Shown: positions 24,499 to 33,386 of the stretch, one piece after another
How positions within the stretch are numbered: the first letter of the stretch is position 1
How the letters are laid out: every line of letters starts with the position of its first letter
Origin: VBDM01 sp035651815
GTDB lineage: Bacteria > Pseudomonadota > Gammaproteobacteria > Burkholderiales > SG8-39
Assembly: GCA_035651815.1 (NCBI GenBank)
Contig: DASRFB010000130.1
Location: 13,224 to 77,223 of the forward strand
Reading direction: 5' to 3'
Length of the DNA: 64,000 bases
Position numbers and translations under genes: made by a program
The notes under the pieces: generated by a model
Databases searched by the model: none
What the model saw: the letters and a program-made list of their open reading frames with translations, nothing else
Told to the model about the DNA's origin: nothing

Positions 24499-26370
24499 GT
24501 GAACGTTCTCTACGAGGAAGACGGCTCATTCAAGGCCGGCACGGTGCTCGCAGACGGCGATACGTCGCTCCAGATCGAGGCGCCCCACGGGAAACGCGCG
24601 AAGATCAAGGCGAAGGACGTGCTGATCCGGTTCGACGATCCCTCTGCGGCCGAGGTGCTCGCTCAAGCCGAGCGTCTCGCCCGCGACGTCGATCTCGATT
24701 TCCTATGGCAATGCTGCGGAAGCGACGAATTCGGCTTTGCCGGACTAGCGCGCGACTACTACGGCAAGCAGCCTTCGCCCGCGGAGGCCGCGGCCATCCT
24801 GCTCAAGCTGCACTCGGCGCCGATGTACTTCTATCGCAAAGGCCGCGGACGCTATCGCGCGGCCCCGCCCGAGACGCTGCGCGCTGCTCTCGCCGGAATC
24901 GAGAAGCGCAAGCAGCGCGAGCTGCAGATCGAGCAGTGGAGCGAGCGCCTCGTGCAAGGCGAGCTGCCCGAAGAGATGAGGCCGATCCTCGACGAGCTTC
25001 TCTACCAGCCCGACCGCAACCGACCCGGGACCCAGGCGCTCGAGCGCGCCTGTGAGCGGACCGGCGTCACGCCGGCGAAGCTTCTGCAGCGCGCCGGAGC
25101 GCTTCCGCCGAGCGAGGAGTACCACCTGAACCGGTTCCTGCGCGAGCATTTTCCGGACGGCATGGACTTCCCCGAGGGGCCCGAGCTCATCGAGCCCGTG
25201 GACTTGCCGCAGGCGGCCGCGAGCGCGATCAGCCTCGACGATCAGAGCACGACCGAGATCGACGACGCCTTCTCGCTGACGGAGACGGCGGACGGGCGGT
25301 TGCGCATCGGTATCCACATCGCGGCGCCGGGCCTGGGCTTCGCACCCGGGTCGCCCATCGATGTCGCGGCACGCGCGCGGCTCTCGACGGTCTACATGCC
25401 CGGCGGCAAGATCACGATGCTGCCACCGTCCGTGATCGAGAAGTTCACGCTGACCGAAGGCCGAGTGCGGCCTGCGCTCTCGCTTTACCTCGACGTACGT
25501 CCGGACACGATGGCGGTCGAGAACCGGCATACCCGTGTGGACCTCGTGCGCATCGCGGCGAATCTCCGGCATCAAGCGGTCGCGTCGCTCGATGACGCGT
25601 TCGCGGCCGGCAACATTCCGAAGGGCGTGCCCTACGCGCGCGAGCTGCACGTGCTATGGCAGGTCGCGCAGGCCCTGGAGGCGTCGCGCGGCAAGTCGTC
25701 GGCCATGCCCGACCGTCCCGATTACGTGTTCCGGGTGGAAAACGGCCGGGTCAGCATCGAGCAGCGCCGACGCGGGACGCCCCTCGACAAGCTGGTGGCC
25801 GAGCTGATGATCGCCGCGAACAGCGTCTGGGGCAAGCTGCTCGACGACCATGGCGTCGCGGCGATCTACCGGGTGCAATCGGGTGGAAGAGTGCGCATGA
25901 CGACGTCGGCCGAAGCCCACCAGGCGCTCGGGACCAGCCATTATGCGTGGTCGACGTCCCCGCTTCGCCGCTATGTCGATCTTGTGAACCAATGGCAGCT
26001 GATCGCGCTCCTGCGTCGCGAGGCGGCCCCGTTCGGACGGAATTCCGACCTCATGCTCTCGGCGGTCCACGACTTCGAGGCGACCTACGCCGCGTACGAC
26101 GAATTCCAGGGCCGGATGGAGCGCTACTGGTCGCTGCGCTGGCTGCTTCAGGAGCAGGTTCATTCGGCGGCGGGCGAGGTGGTGCGCGAGAACCTCGTCA
26201 AGCTCGATGCCTTGCCCTTGGTCGCGAAGGTTCCCTCGCTGCCGCCCCTGTCGCCGGGGGTACGGGTCGAGCTCGAGGTGAGGGATGTGGACCTCGTCGA
26301 CCTGACCGTCGAATGTCGCTTTGTGCGCGTCCTGCAGGCGGCGGCCGCCGAATCTCCGGCCTCCTCCTGA
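24499..26370 (+). CDS. Ribonuclease II family 3'-5' exoribonuclease (RNB domain)
   Basis: 623 residues. The N-terminal half (about residues 1-230) is divergent and lacks clear cold-shock repeats. It is followed by the catalytic RNB domain, where SLDDQSTTEIDDAFSL (about residues 244-259) supplies the clustered metal-binding aspartates. The substrate-clamping stretch TSPLRRYVDLVNQWQL is intact, and a short S1-like tail ends the protein. It degrades single-stranded RNA from the 3' end. The GTG start at 24499 has a weak ribosome-binding site and a strongly structured leader. Confidence 0.88.
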   Translation: MNVLYEEDGSFKAGTVLADGDTSLQIEAPHGKRAKIKAKDVLIRFDDPSAAEVLAQAERLARDVDLDFLWQCCGSDEFGFAGLARDYYGKQPSPAEAAAILLKLHSAPMYFYRKGRGRYRAAPPETLRAALAGIEKRKQRELQIEQWSERLVQGELPEEMRPILDELLYQPDRNRPGTQALERACERTGVTPAKLLQRAGALPPSEEYHLNRFLREHFPDGMDFPEGPELIEPVDLPQAAASAISLDDQSTTEIDDAFSLTETADGRLRIGIHIAAPGLGFAPGSPIDVAARARLSTVYMPGGKITMLPPSVIEKFTLTEGRVRPALSLYLDVRPDTMAVENRHTRVDLVRIAANLRHQAVASLDDAFAAGNIPKGVPYARELHVLWQVAQALEASRGKSSAMPDRPDYVFRVENGRVSIEQRRRGTPLDKLVAELMIAANSVWGKLLDDHGVAAIYRVQSGGRVRMTTSAEAHQALGTSHYAWSTSPLRRYVDLVNQWQLIALLRREAAPFGRNSDLMLSAVHDFEATYAAYDEFQGRMERYWSLRWLLQEQVHSAAGEVVRENLVKLDALPLVAKVPSLPPLSPGVRVELEVRDVDLVDLTVECRFVRVLQAAAAESPASS

Positions 26371-26397
26371 GACAAAACTGTAAATGCAGCATAGAAT
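26369..26397 (+). promoter_or_regulatory. Sigma-70-type promoter for the TonB-like gene
   Basis: -35 GAGACA (26369-26374, 4 of 6), a 17-base spacer and -10 TAGAAT (26392-26397, 5 of 6) lie in an AT-rich patch straight after the RNase II stop. Initiation is near 26404, 24 bases before the start. Confidence 0.5.
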
Positions 26398-26427
26398 ACA
26401 CTGATTAGAAAGGGCTTTGACCTGTCG

Positions 26428-27333
26428 ATGTCGAGGCTAGAACGCGTGTTCCGAGAGTCGTCCTGGCTGGCGCCGCTCGCCGGGCTCGACCCCGCCTCGC
26501 GCACGCTCGCGATAGCCGTCACCCTTTCGGTCCTGCTCCACGGCGTCGTGCTGTCGATACGGTTCGGGTTTCCCGACCCCCGCCACCCTCCGGCAACGCA
26601 GCTCGACGTCGTGCTCGTGAACTCCAAGACACGCTCGGCGCCCGTGAAGGCCGATGTGCAGGCCCAGGCGAATCTCGATGGCGGCGGAAATATCGATGAG
26701 AAGCGACGCGCCAAGACGCCTTTGCCGGTTCTCCAGCGCAATCAGCGCGGACACGACTTGACGCAGGCCAGCCGCCGGGTGGATGAGCTCGAGGCGCGGC
26801 AACGCCAGCTGCTGTCGCAGCTCAAAGCCTCGGACAAGCCCGCGGCGCAGGACTCGCGACCGGAGCAAACGCACGATCCCGTGCCGCGGCCGAGCGGCAT
26901 CGAGCTCGCCAGCAGCGCGCTGATGATCGCACGCATGGAGGCGCAGATCTCGCGCGAGATCGAGGAATACAACCAGCGGCCGCGCCGCCAGTTCGTCGGC
27001 GCACGAGCCGCCGAGGCGCGCTTCGCGCTCTATGTCGAGCACTGGCGCCAGAAGGTCGAGGCGATCGGCAACCTCAACTATCCCGAGGGCGCGCGCGGCA
27101 GGATCTATGGGAGCCTGCGTTTGACCGTCTCGATCAACGCCGACGGGTCGGTCGCCGGCGTGGACCTCGAGCGATCCTCGGGCTTCAAGATCCTCGACGC
27201 CGCGGCGGAGCGGATCGTCACGCTCGCCGCGCCGTACGCCAAGTTTCCGCCCGACATCCGCCGGGACACCGACGTCCTGGTGATCACGCGCACCTGGCAC
27301 TTCGCGCCCGGGGACCGCGTCTTCAGCGACTAG
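26428..27333 (+). CDS. TonB-family energy-transducer-like protein
   Basis: 301 residues. One N-terminal transmembrane helix (about residues 28-46) is followed by a charged, coiled-coil-prone middle (about 110-190, RRVDELEARQRQLLSQL). The C-terminal TonB-type domain (about 205-298) has YPEGARGRIYGSLRLTVSINADGSV and a terminal VITRTWHF strand. TonB proteins couple the proton-motive force, via ExbB-ExbD, to outer-membrane transporters. The usual proline-rich spacer is replaced by the coiled-coil region, and neither exbBD nor a receptor is nearby, so it may be a TonB paralogue with a structural role. Confidence 0.8.
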   Translation: MSRLERVFRESSWLAPLAGLDPASRTLAIAVTLSVLLHGVVLSIRFGFPDPRHPPATQLDVVLVNSKTRSAPVKADVQAQANLDGGGNIDEKRRAKTPLPVLQRNQRGHDLTQASRRVDELEARQRQLLSQLKASDKPAAQDSRPEQTHDPVPRPSGIELASSALMIARMEAQISREIEEYNQRPRRQFVGARAAEARFALYVEHWRQKVEAIGNLNYPEGARGRIYGSLRLTVSINADGSVAGVDLERSSGFKILDAAAERIVTLAAPYAKFPPDIRRDTDVLVITRTWHFAPGDRVFSD

Positions 27334-27345
27334 GGGGCCGTTCCC

Positions 27346-28050
27346 ATGAGGGCACGGGCTCGCTTGTGGAAGTACATCGCATACCCGCTGTGCACCCTCC
27401 TCGTCGCGTTCGGGCTCGTGCAGCTGTGGTTTCTCGCTGAGGTGCTGTACTGGAGGGACCACAACGCCGGCATGACGCGGTTCATGGAGCTGCGTCTCGA
27501 AGCCATGCGGGACGCCGACCGCAAGGCGAGGCTGCAGCACCGCTGGGTCGACTACCCGCGCATCTCGATCCATCTCAAGCGGGCGATCATCGCCGCGGAG
27601 GACGCGAAGTTCATCGATCACGAGGGGTTCGACTGGGAGGGCATCGAGCGGGCCATCGAGAAGAACCAGAGGCGCGGGCGCTACGTGGCGGGCGGCTCCA
27701 CCATCAGTCAGCAGCTCGCCAAGAACCTCTTTCTGTCCGGCGAGCGCAGCCTCCTGCGCAAAATGCAGGAGGCCATCATCACGGCGGAGCTCGAGGCCTT
27801 CCTCACCAAGCGCAGGATCTTCGAGATCTATCTCAACGTGGTGGAGTGGGCCGACGGAGTGTTCGGCGCCGAAGCGGCCGCGGAGCATTATTTCGGCGTC
27901 AGCGCGTCGGCCTTGAATGCCGAGCAGGCCGCGCGGCTCGCGGCGATGTTGCCGCGGCCGCGCTATTACGACCGCCACCGCGATTCGCCCTATCTGTCGC
28001 AATACGCCGTCACGATACGCAGCCGCATGGAGTACGTGCAGGTACCGTGA
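27346..28050 (+). CDS. mtgA: Monofunctional biosynthetic peptidoglycan transglycosylase MtgA
   Basis: 234 residues. An N-terminal membrane anchor (about residues 12-32) is followed by a GT51 domain with the catalytic glutamate in AAEDAKFIDHEGFDWEG (near residue 85), GGSTISQQLAKNLFLS and the second-glutamate block ELEAFLTKRRIFEIYLNVVEWADGVFG. There is no transpeptidase domain, so it polymerises lipid II only. It begins 12 bases after the TonB-like gene. Confidence 0.95.
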   Translation: MRARARLWKYIAYPLCTLLVAFGLVQLWFLAEVLYWRDHNAGMTRFMELRLEAMRDADRKARLQHRWVDYPRISIHLKRAIIAAEDAKFIDHEGFDWEGIERAIEKNQRRGRYVAGGSTISQQLAKNLFLSGERSLLRKMQEAIITAELEAFLTKRRIFEIYLNVVEWADGVFGAEAAAEHYFGVSASALNAEQAARLAAMLPRPRYYDRHRDSPYLSQYAVTIRSRMEYVQVP

Positions 28051-28104
28051 CCGGCCTGGGCCGGCCCGACGACCGGTCCCGAGCTTTCGGCCGCCTTGGC
28101 CCGC

Positions 28105-28113
28105 TGCTACAAT
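28105..28113 (+). promoter_or_regulatory. Extended -10 promoter candidate for mgtE
   Basis: TGCTACAAT has the TGn extension and a 5-of-6 -10 hexamer (28108-28113), which can work without a good -35. It lies in the 139-base gap between mtgA and mgtE. The rest of the gap shows no M-box-like or other recognisable riboswitch. Confidence 0.45.
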
Positions 28114-28189
28114 CGCCGCAGCCCGCGCGCGGCGGGTCCGGTGCCTGCGCGAGGCTCCGATCCACCATGTCGATACGCCACCTGGGCGA

Positions 28190-29635
28190 ATGAGCGAGGC
28201 CCTCAGCCCGAAGAAGGATCTGGAGGACGTCCAGGCGGATGTGCGCGAAGTGCAGGAGCTGCTGCGCCGGCACCGCCTGGTCGAGACCGCGGCCGAGCGC
28301 TCGCAGATGCCGAAGCACGAGCTCGTCGAATCGGCCGTGCACAAGCAGAATCTCGCGCGTCTGCGCGCGAAGCTCGATGTCATGCATCCGGCCGACATCG
28401 CGTACGTCCTCGAATCCCTGCCGCTCGGCGACCGTCTCGCCGTATGGAGCCTGGTCAAGGCCGAGCGCGACGGCGAGATCCTGCTCGAGGTCTCCGACGC
28501 GGTGCGCGAGACCCTCATCCGCAGCATGGACTCCGAAGAGCTGGTCGCCGCGGCCGAGCAGCTGGAGGCCGACGAGATCGCCGACCTCGCCCCAGACCTG
28601 CCGCGCGACGTCATCCAGGACGTGTTCCAGGCGTTGCCGATCGAGGAGCGCGAGCAGCTGCGGGCGGCGATGTCCTATCCCGAGGACGCCGTCGGCGCGC
28701 TCATGGACTTCGAGGTCGTCAGCGTGCGCGAGGCGGTCACGATGGAAGCGGTGACGCGCTACCTGCGTCGCTTCGACCGGCTGCCCAACCATACGGACCA
28801 GCTGTTCGTCGTCGACCGGGACGAGCGGCTCAAAGGCGTGCTTCCGCTTTCGACTCTGATCGTGTCGGACCTCGATCGCACGGTCGAGCAGGTCATGGCG
28901 CGCGACATGGTGACGGTCCATCCCGACGACAAGGCGCAGGACGCGGCCAACGCATTCCAGCGCTACGACCTCGTGTCCGCCGCCGTCGTCGACCCGAGCG
29001 GCAAGCTCCTGGGCCGTGTCACCGTCGACAAGGTCGTCGACTTCGTTCGCACCCGGACCGAGTCCGAGCTCCTCACGCAGGCGGGCCTGCGCGAGGAGGA
29101 AGACATCTTCTCGTCGGTGTGGGCCAGCGTACGCAACCGCTGGTCCTGGCTGGCGATCAACCTGATCACCGCGTTCATCGCTTCGCGCGTCATCGGCGCC
29201 TTCGAGGGATCGATCGAGAAGCTCGTGGCGCTGGCCGCGCTGATGCCGATCGTCGCGGGCATCGGGGGCAACTCGGGCAACCAGACGATCACGATGATCG
29301 TGCGCGGCATCGCGCTCGGGCAGGTGCAGAACGATCACGGCCGCAAGCTGCTGGCGAAGGAGCTGGGCGTTTCGCTCGCGAACGGCCTGATCTGGGGCGG
29401 AATGCTGGGGTTGATCGCGTACTGGCTCTACCACAAAGTGTCGCTCGGCCTGGTGATGACGGCGGCGATGACTCTCAATCTGCTGCTCGCGGCCAGCGCG
29501 GGCGTCCTCATTCCCCTGACGATGCTGCGGCTCGGCCGCGATCCGGCGCTCGGGTCGAGCGTGCTGATCACGGCCATCACGGACAGCGGGGGATTCTTCA
29601 TCTTTCTCGGGCTCGCAACGCTGTTCCTGGTCTAG
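28190..29635 (+). CDS. mgtE: Magnesium transporter MgtE
   Basis: 481 residues in the MgtE order. A cytoplasmic N domain of alpha-helical repeats (about residues 35-145) and a CBS pair (about 150-270) sense Mg2+. A connecting helix leads to five transmembrane helices with the pore motif GIGGNSGNQT (near residue 360) and the final TDSGGFFIFLGLA. It admits Mg2+ down its gradient and closes when the cytoplasm is Mg2+-replete. ATG 28190 fits the family length; the longer open frame upstream is low-complexity. Confidence 0.94.
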   Translation: MSEALSPKKDLEDVQADVREVQELLRRHRLVETAAERSQMPKHELVESAVHKQNLARLRAKLDVMHPADIAYVLESLPLGDRLAVWSLVKAERDGEILLEVSDAVRETLIRSMDSEELVAAAEQLEADEIADLAPDLPRDVIQDVFQALPIEEREQLRAAMSYPEDAVGALMDFEVVSVREAVTMEAVTRYLRRFDRLPNHTDQLFVVDRDERLKGVLPLSTLIVSDLDRTVEQVMARDMVTVHPDDKAQDAANAFQRYDLVSAAVVDPSGKLLGRVTVDKVVDFVRTRTESELLTQAGLREEEDIFSSVWASVRNRWSWLAINLITAFIASRVIGAFEGSIEKLVALAALMPIVAGIGGNSGNQTITMIVRGIALGQVQNDHGRKLLAKELGVSLANGLIWGGMLGLIAYWLYHKVSLGLVMTAAMTLNLLLAASAGVLIPLTMLRLGRDPALGSSVLITAITDSGGFFIFLGLATLFLV

Positions 29636-29661
29636 CGGGCCACAGTTCGGAGGTGCGCGCC

Positions 29662-30084
29662 ATGGCGATATTGCGGGAGTTTCGGGAGTTCGCGGTGCGA
29701 GGTAACGTCGTCGATCTGGCCGTGGGCGTCGTGATCGGCGCCGCGTTCGGGAAGATCGTCGACTCGCTGGTGAAGGACGTGATCATGCCGCCCGTCGGGC
29801 TCGCGCTCGGGAAGACCGATTTCACCAATCTCTTCGTCGTTCTCAAGCACGGGGTGCAGCCCGGTCCCTACCCGACGCTGGAGGCGGCGCAGAAGGCGGG
29901 CGCTGTGACGCTCAATCTCGGCGTGTTCCTGAACACGGTGGTGTCGTTCGTCATCGTCGCGTTCGCGATCTTCCTGTTGGTGAAGCTCGTGAACCGACTG
30001 AAGCGCGAACACGAGGCGGGGCCGAAGGAGCCGCCCGAGGATGTCAAACTGCTGCGCGAGATACGCGACGCGCTGAAGAAGTAG
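29662..30084 (+). CDS. mscL: Large-conductance mechanosensitive channel MscL
   Basis: 140 residues. The N-terminal amphipathic helix (ILREFREFAVRGN), TM1 (VVDLAVGVVIGAAFGKIVDS), a periplasmic loop, TM2 (SFVIVAFAIFLLVKLVN) and a charged cytoplasmic helix bundle end match MscL. It opens under extreme membrane tension to release solutes during osmotic downshock. It follows mgtE by 26 bases and converges with hemL. Confidence 0.96.
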   Translation: MAILREFREFAVRGNVVDLAVGVVIGAAFGKIVDSLVKDVIMPPVGLALGKTDFTNLFVVLKHGVQPGPYPTLEAAQKAGAVTLNLGVFLNTVVSFVIVAFAIFLLVKLVNRLKREHEAGPKEPPEDVKLLREIRDALKK

Positions 30085-30095
30085 GGACGGACCGG

Positions 30096-31385
30096 CTAGC
30101 CGCGGGCGAGCGCCGCGAACGCGGCATCGGCGGCGGCGAGCGTCTCCTCGATGTCGGCGCGTGTATGCGCGGAGGACACGAATCCCGCCTCGTACGCCGA
30201 GGGCGCGAAATAGATTCCGCGCGCCAGCATCTCGTGGAAAAACCGCGTGAACGCGGACTTGTCGCACTGCATGACCTCGCCGTAGCTCGCAGGCGGTGCC
30301 GAGCGGAAGTACATCCCGAACATCGCGCCGACGTTCTGCGCGCAGAAGACGATTCCGCGCGCGCGGGCCGCGGCGGTAAGGCCCTGCACCAGGTGCAGCG
30401 TCTCCGCGCTCACGCGCTCGAAGAATCCGGGCGCGCGCACGATCTCCAGCGTCGCCAGGCCGGCGGCGACGGCGACCGGGCTTCCCGAGAGCGTTCCGGC
30501 TTGATACACGGGGCCGAGCGGCGCGAGCCGCTCCATGATCTCGCGGCGGCCTCCCAACGCGCCGACCGGCATACCGCCACCGATCACCTTGCCTAGCGTG
30601 GTCAAGTCCGGACGCACGCCGAAGCGCGCCTGCGCGCCCCCCAACGCGACGCGAAAGCCCGTCATCACTTCGTCGAAGATGAGGACCGATCCGTGCTCGC
30701 TGCAAAGGCGCCGCGCGGTCTCCAGGAAATCGCGATCCGGCACGACGAGGTTCATGTTGCCGGCGATAGGCTCGACGATAATCGCGGCGATCGCCTTGCC
30801 GCTGCGCTCGAACGCGCGCTTCAGCGCGTCGGCGTCGTTGTACGGCAGCACCAGGGTGCACGAGGCGATCTCGGAGGGCACGCCCGCCGAGTCGGGCGAG
30901 CCGAGGGTCAGCGCCCCAGAGCCCGCCTTCACGAGCAGGCTGTCGGCGTGCCCGTGATAGCACCCCTCGAATTTCACCACCAGGCTGCGGCCCGTATAAC
31001 CGCGCGCCAGCCGAAGCGCCGTCATGGTGGCCTCTGTCCCCGAGCTGACCAGGCGCACCAGCTCGAGCGTCGGCACGAGTTCCTTCAGCAGCTCCGCGAG
31101 CTGCACCTCGCGCTCGGTCGGCGCTCCGAACGACAGCCCGTCTCGGGCGGCCGCCTGCACCGCCTCGAGCACCGCCCGATGCGCGTGGCCCGCGATGAGC
31201 GGGCCCCACGAGCCTACGTAATCGATGTACGCCTTGCCATCGGCGTCCCAGACGCGCGAACCGGCGCCTCGCACGAGAAACGGCGGCGTGCCGCCGACAC
31301 CGCGATACGCGCGAACCGGCGAGTTCACGCCCCCCGGAATCGCGGCGCGCGCTCGCTCGAACAGCGCTTCATTGCGCGATTTCAT
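30096..31385 (-). CDS. hemL: Glutamate-1-semialdehyde 2,1-aminomutase
   Basis: 429 residues of fold-type I PLP enzyme. Signatures are GGVNSPVRAYRGVGG, SSGTEATMTALRLAR, FEGCYHGHAD, the cofactor aspartate in LIFDEVMTGFR and the Schiff-base lysine near residue 265 in TTLGKVIGGGMPVGA. It makes 5-aminolevulinate for haem and other tetrapyrroles by the C5 route. Its ATG overlaps the thiE stop (ATGA), so thiD-thiE-hemL form one transcription unit. Confidence 0.96.
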   Translation of the reverse strand: MKSRNEALFERARAAIPGGVNSPVRAYRGVGGTPPFLVRGAGSRVWDADGKAYIDYVGSWGPLIAGHAHRAVLEAVQAAARDGLSFGAPTEREVQLAELLKELVPTLELVRLVSSGTEATMTALRLARGYTGRSLVVKFEGCYHGHADSLLVKAGSGALTLGSPDSAGVPSEIASCTLVLPYNDADALKRAFERSGKAIAAIIVEPIAGNMNLVVPDRDFLETARRLCSEHGSVLIFDEVMTGFRVALGGAQARFGVRPDLTTLGKVIGGGMPVGALGGRREIMERLAPLGPVYQAGTLSGSPVAVAAGLATLEIVRAPGFFERVSAETLHLVQGLTAAARARGIVFCAQNVGAMFGMYFRSAPPASYGEVMQCDKSAFTRFFHEMLARGIYFAPSAYEAGFVSSAHTRADIEETLAAADAAFAALARG

Positions 31386-32056
31386 GTCACGATCGCGCAA
31401 AACTCGCGCGCCCGGGCCTCGATATCCGCCGCGCCGAACAGGGAGCTGATCACCGCTACTGCATCGGCGCCCGCTTCCCGAAGCGATGCCGCGTTCACGG
31501 GGGTGATGCCGCCGATCGCGACGATCGGCACGCGCAGCGCCGCCTTCGCCTGCGCGTAAAGACCGAGCGACGCGCGCGGCGCCGCCGGCTTGCGCGCGGT
31601 CGGGAACGCCGCCCCGAAGGCGACGTAGTCGGACCCCGCGGCGACCGCGGACCGCGCGAGCTCGAGGCTGTCGTAGCACGAGGCGCCCAGCAGCTTTCCG
31701 GGCGCCAAACGGCGCCGCGCCTCGACGAGGTCGGCGTCGTCGCGCCCGAGGTGCACGCCGTCAGCGTCGAGCTCGAAGGCCAGCTCGAGGTCGTCATTGA
31801 CGATCAGCGGAACGCGCGTACGACGGCAGAGCGCGAGCAACGAGACGATCTGTCGCCTGCGCAGCGCGGCGATCGCCGTCTTGTTCCTGTATTGCACGAG
31901 CCTGACGCCGCCGCGTATGCACCGCTCGACTTTGGCGGTGAGCAGGTCCGTATCCGGTTCGTCGGGCGTCACGGCGTAGAGCCCGCGCACGCGGGCGCTC
32001 GCGCCCGCCGCGCCGGGCGCGTCGCTCGGAAGAGGCGAGGACAGCGAGCTCGACAT
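31382..32056 (-). CDS. thiE: Thiamine-phosphate synthase ThiE
   Basis: 224 residues of the TIM-barrel thiamine phosphate synthase. Visible are the phosphate-binding IVNDDLELAFELDADGVHLG, the YVAFGAAFPTARKP loop and IVAIGGITPVNAASLREAGADAVAV. It joins hydroxymethylpyrimidine pyrophosphate (from ThiD, encoded next to it) and the thiazole phosphate. A disordered Ser/Ala-rich N-terminal tail of about 20 residues precedes the barrel. No TPP riboswitch is visible in the operon leader. Confidence 0.93.
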   Translation of the reverse strand: MSSSLSSPLPSDAPGAAGASARVRGLYAVTPDEPDTDLLTAKVERCIRGGVRLVQYRNKTAIAALRRRQIVSLLALCRRTRVPLIVNDDLELAFELDADGVHLGRDDADLVEARRRLAPGKLLGASCYDSLELARSAVAAGSDYVAFGAAFPTARKPAAPRASLGLYAQAKAALRVPIVAIGGITPVNAASLREAGADAVAVISSLFGAADIEARAREFCAIVT

Positions 32057-32069
32057 GCGACGCGCCGGC

Positions 32070-32906
32070 TCAGGAACGCGAGCGATCGTCGTCGCTTTCG
32101 CGCGCCCAGAAGAAACGGTCGGGAATGTGCTGCCCCATCCCGGGACGGAACCCCGCGTTCAAGCTTTGCCAGGTGTATTCCTGGGCTTCGCGGACGGCTT
32201 CCGGAATTTCCAGGCCATTCGCGAGCGTGGCGGCGATTGCGGCCGCGAGCGTGCATCCCGAGCCGTGGAAGCTCCCGGGCAGGCGTTCCCAGGAGTCCGC
32301 GCGCACGACTCCCTCGGATCCGTACAGCGTGTTGACGACGTTCGGCGTGTTCTCGTGCGTACCGGTGATCAGGACGAACTCGCTCCCGAAGGAGAGGATC
32401 TTGCGCGCGCAGGCCTCGAGATCGAACTCCTCGCTGTCCTCGCCGTCCTCGGCCGCGAGCCGGCGCGCTTCGCGGCTGTTCGGAGTCAGGATGGTCGTCT
32501 GCGGGATGAGCAGCTCGCGCATCGCCGCGACCATGTCCTCGGTCGCGAGCTCGTCGCCGCGGCCCGAAGCGAGCACCGGATCGAGGATGAGCGGCACGTC
32601 GGGATAGTCGGAGACCACTTCCGCGATAGCGGCCACGTTTTCGATGCTGCCGATCAGCCCGATCTTGAAAGCAGCGACGGGCATGTCTTCGAGCACCAGG
32701 CGCGCCTGGTCCGAGACCCAATCGGCCTCGACGGCCTGGACGTCCTCGACGCCGGCCGTGTCTTGGACGGTGATCGCCGTCACCACCGACAGGGCGTGAC
32801 AGCCCATCGACGAGAGTGTCAACAAGTCGGCTTGCATGCCGGCGCCCCCGGTCGGATCGGTGCCCGCGAACGCAAGCACGATAGGGGGTGGGGAGACGGA
32901 CGCCAT
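32070..32906 (-). CDS. thiD: Bifunctional hydroxymethylpyrimidine kinase/phosphomethylpyrimidine kinase ThiD
   Basis: 278 residues of the ribokinase fold, with the N-terminal FAGTDPTGGAGMQADL motif and the C-terminal anion-hole motif FHGSGCTLAAAIAATLA. It phosphorylates HMP twice for thiamine synthesis. It is divergent from the rubredoxin gene with an 83-base gap, and thiE follows 13 bases downstream. Confidence 0.95.
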   Translation of the reverse strand: MASVSPPPIVLAFAGTDPTGGAGMQADLLTLSSMGCHALSVVTAITVQDTAGVEDVQAVEADWVSDQARLVLEDMPVAAFKIGLIGSIENVAAIAEVVSDYPDVPLILDPVLASGRGDELATEDMVAAMRELLIPQTTILTPNSREARRLAAEDGEDSEEFDLEACARKILSFGSEFVLITGTHENTPNVVNTLYGSEGVVRADSWERLPGSFHGSGCTLAAAIAATLANGLEIPEAVREAQEYTWQSLNAGFRPGMGQHIPDRFFWARESDDDRSRS

Positions 32907-32968
32907 GGATGTGGAAGGCCTGCGCTGCTGGCGGCCGGTCAGCCAGTCGGGTTAAGATGGGATCGGAC

Positions 32969-32974
32969 ATTGTA
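32969..32974 (-). promoter_or_regulatory. Candidate -10 element for thiD-thiE-hemL
   Basis: TACAAT on the minus strand, 62 bases before the thiD start. Candidate -35 hexamers at 16-17 bases (CTGTCA, TCTGTC) match poorly, so support is moderate. Confidence 0.35.
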
Positions 32975-32989
32975 ACCTATCCCAACCTA

Positions 32990-33172
32990 ATGACAGAAAA
33001 GAAAGAATTCAGAACGTGGATGTGCCTGATCTGCGGCTTCGTATACGATGAAGCGGCCGGTCTGCCGGACGAGGGAATCCCGCCCGGCACCCGTTGGGAA
33101 GACATCCCGATCAACTGGACCTGCCCCGAGTGCGGGGCGCGCAAGGAAGACTTCGAAATGGTCGAGCTATAG
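32990..33172 (+). CDS. Rubredoxin
   Basis: 60 residues. Two CxxC knuckles, C12/C15 (CLICG) and C45/C48 (CPECG), bind one iron; the conserved Y-D-E and W-x-C aromatic core (TRWEDIPINWTC) is present. It is a small cytoplasmic electron carrier of unknown partner. ATG 32990 gives the normal rubredoxin length. It is regularly found just upstream of the pil chemosensory genes in betaproteobacteria, but a separate promoter appears to start that cluster. Confidence 0.94.
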   Translation: MTEKKEFRTWMCLICGFVYDEAAGLPDEGIPPGTRWEDIPINWTCPECGARKEDFEMVEL

Positions 33173-33288
33173 CGGGCATGGCGCGTGCTTGATGCTATCT
33201 GCTTGACCGAACGCACAACACTGGGTCATCGACGCGGCATAAGGCAGTTTTCACAGGCGTCGTGAACTAAGTAATACAACGCTTTGTT

Positions 33289-33316
33289 TTGACTGTATAG
33301 TGTAGAGCCCTATCTA
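33289..33316 (+). promoter_or_regulatory. Promoter of the pil chemosensory cluster
   Basis: -35 TTGACT (33289-33294, 5 of 6), a 16-base spacer and -10 TATCTA (33311-33316, 4 of 6) lie in the most AT-rich part of the 214-base gap 33173-33386. The remaining leader of about 70 bases shows no clear hairpin. Confidence 0.5.
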
Positions 33317-33386
33317 GGCCGTCATTCCAGAGCAGACAGGGGCGGGACGAGAACAAGCAGGAAACAGAACAAGCAACGCAACCACG

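Noticed and set aside
28051..28064. CCGGCC-TG-GGCCGG palindrome after mtgA as a terminator
   Set aside because: A two-base loop and no T tract; most likely chance in GC-rich DNA.
32907..32989. TPP riboswitch ahead of thiD-thiE
   Set aside because: The gap is only 83 bases and lacks the CTGAGA-type core and the second conserved TPP helix.
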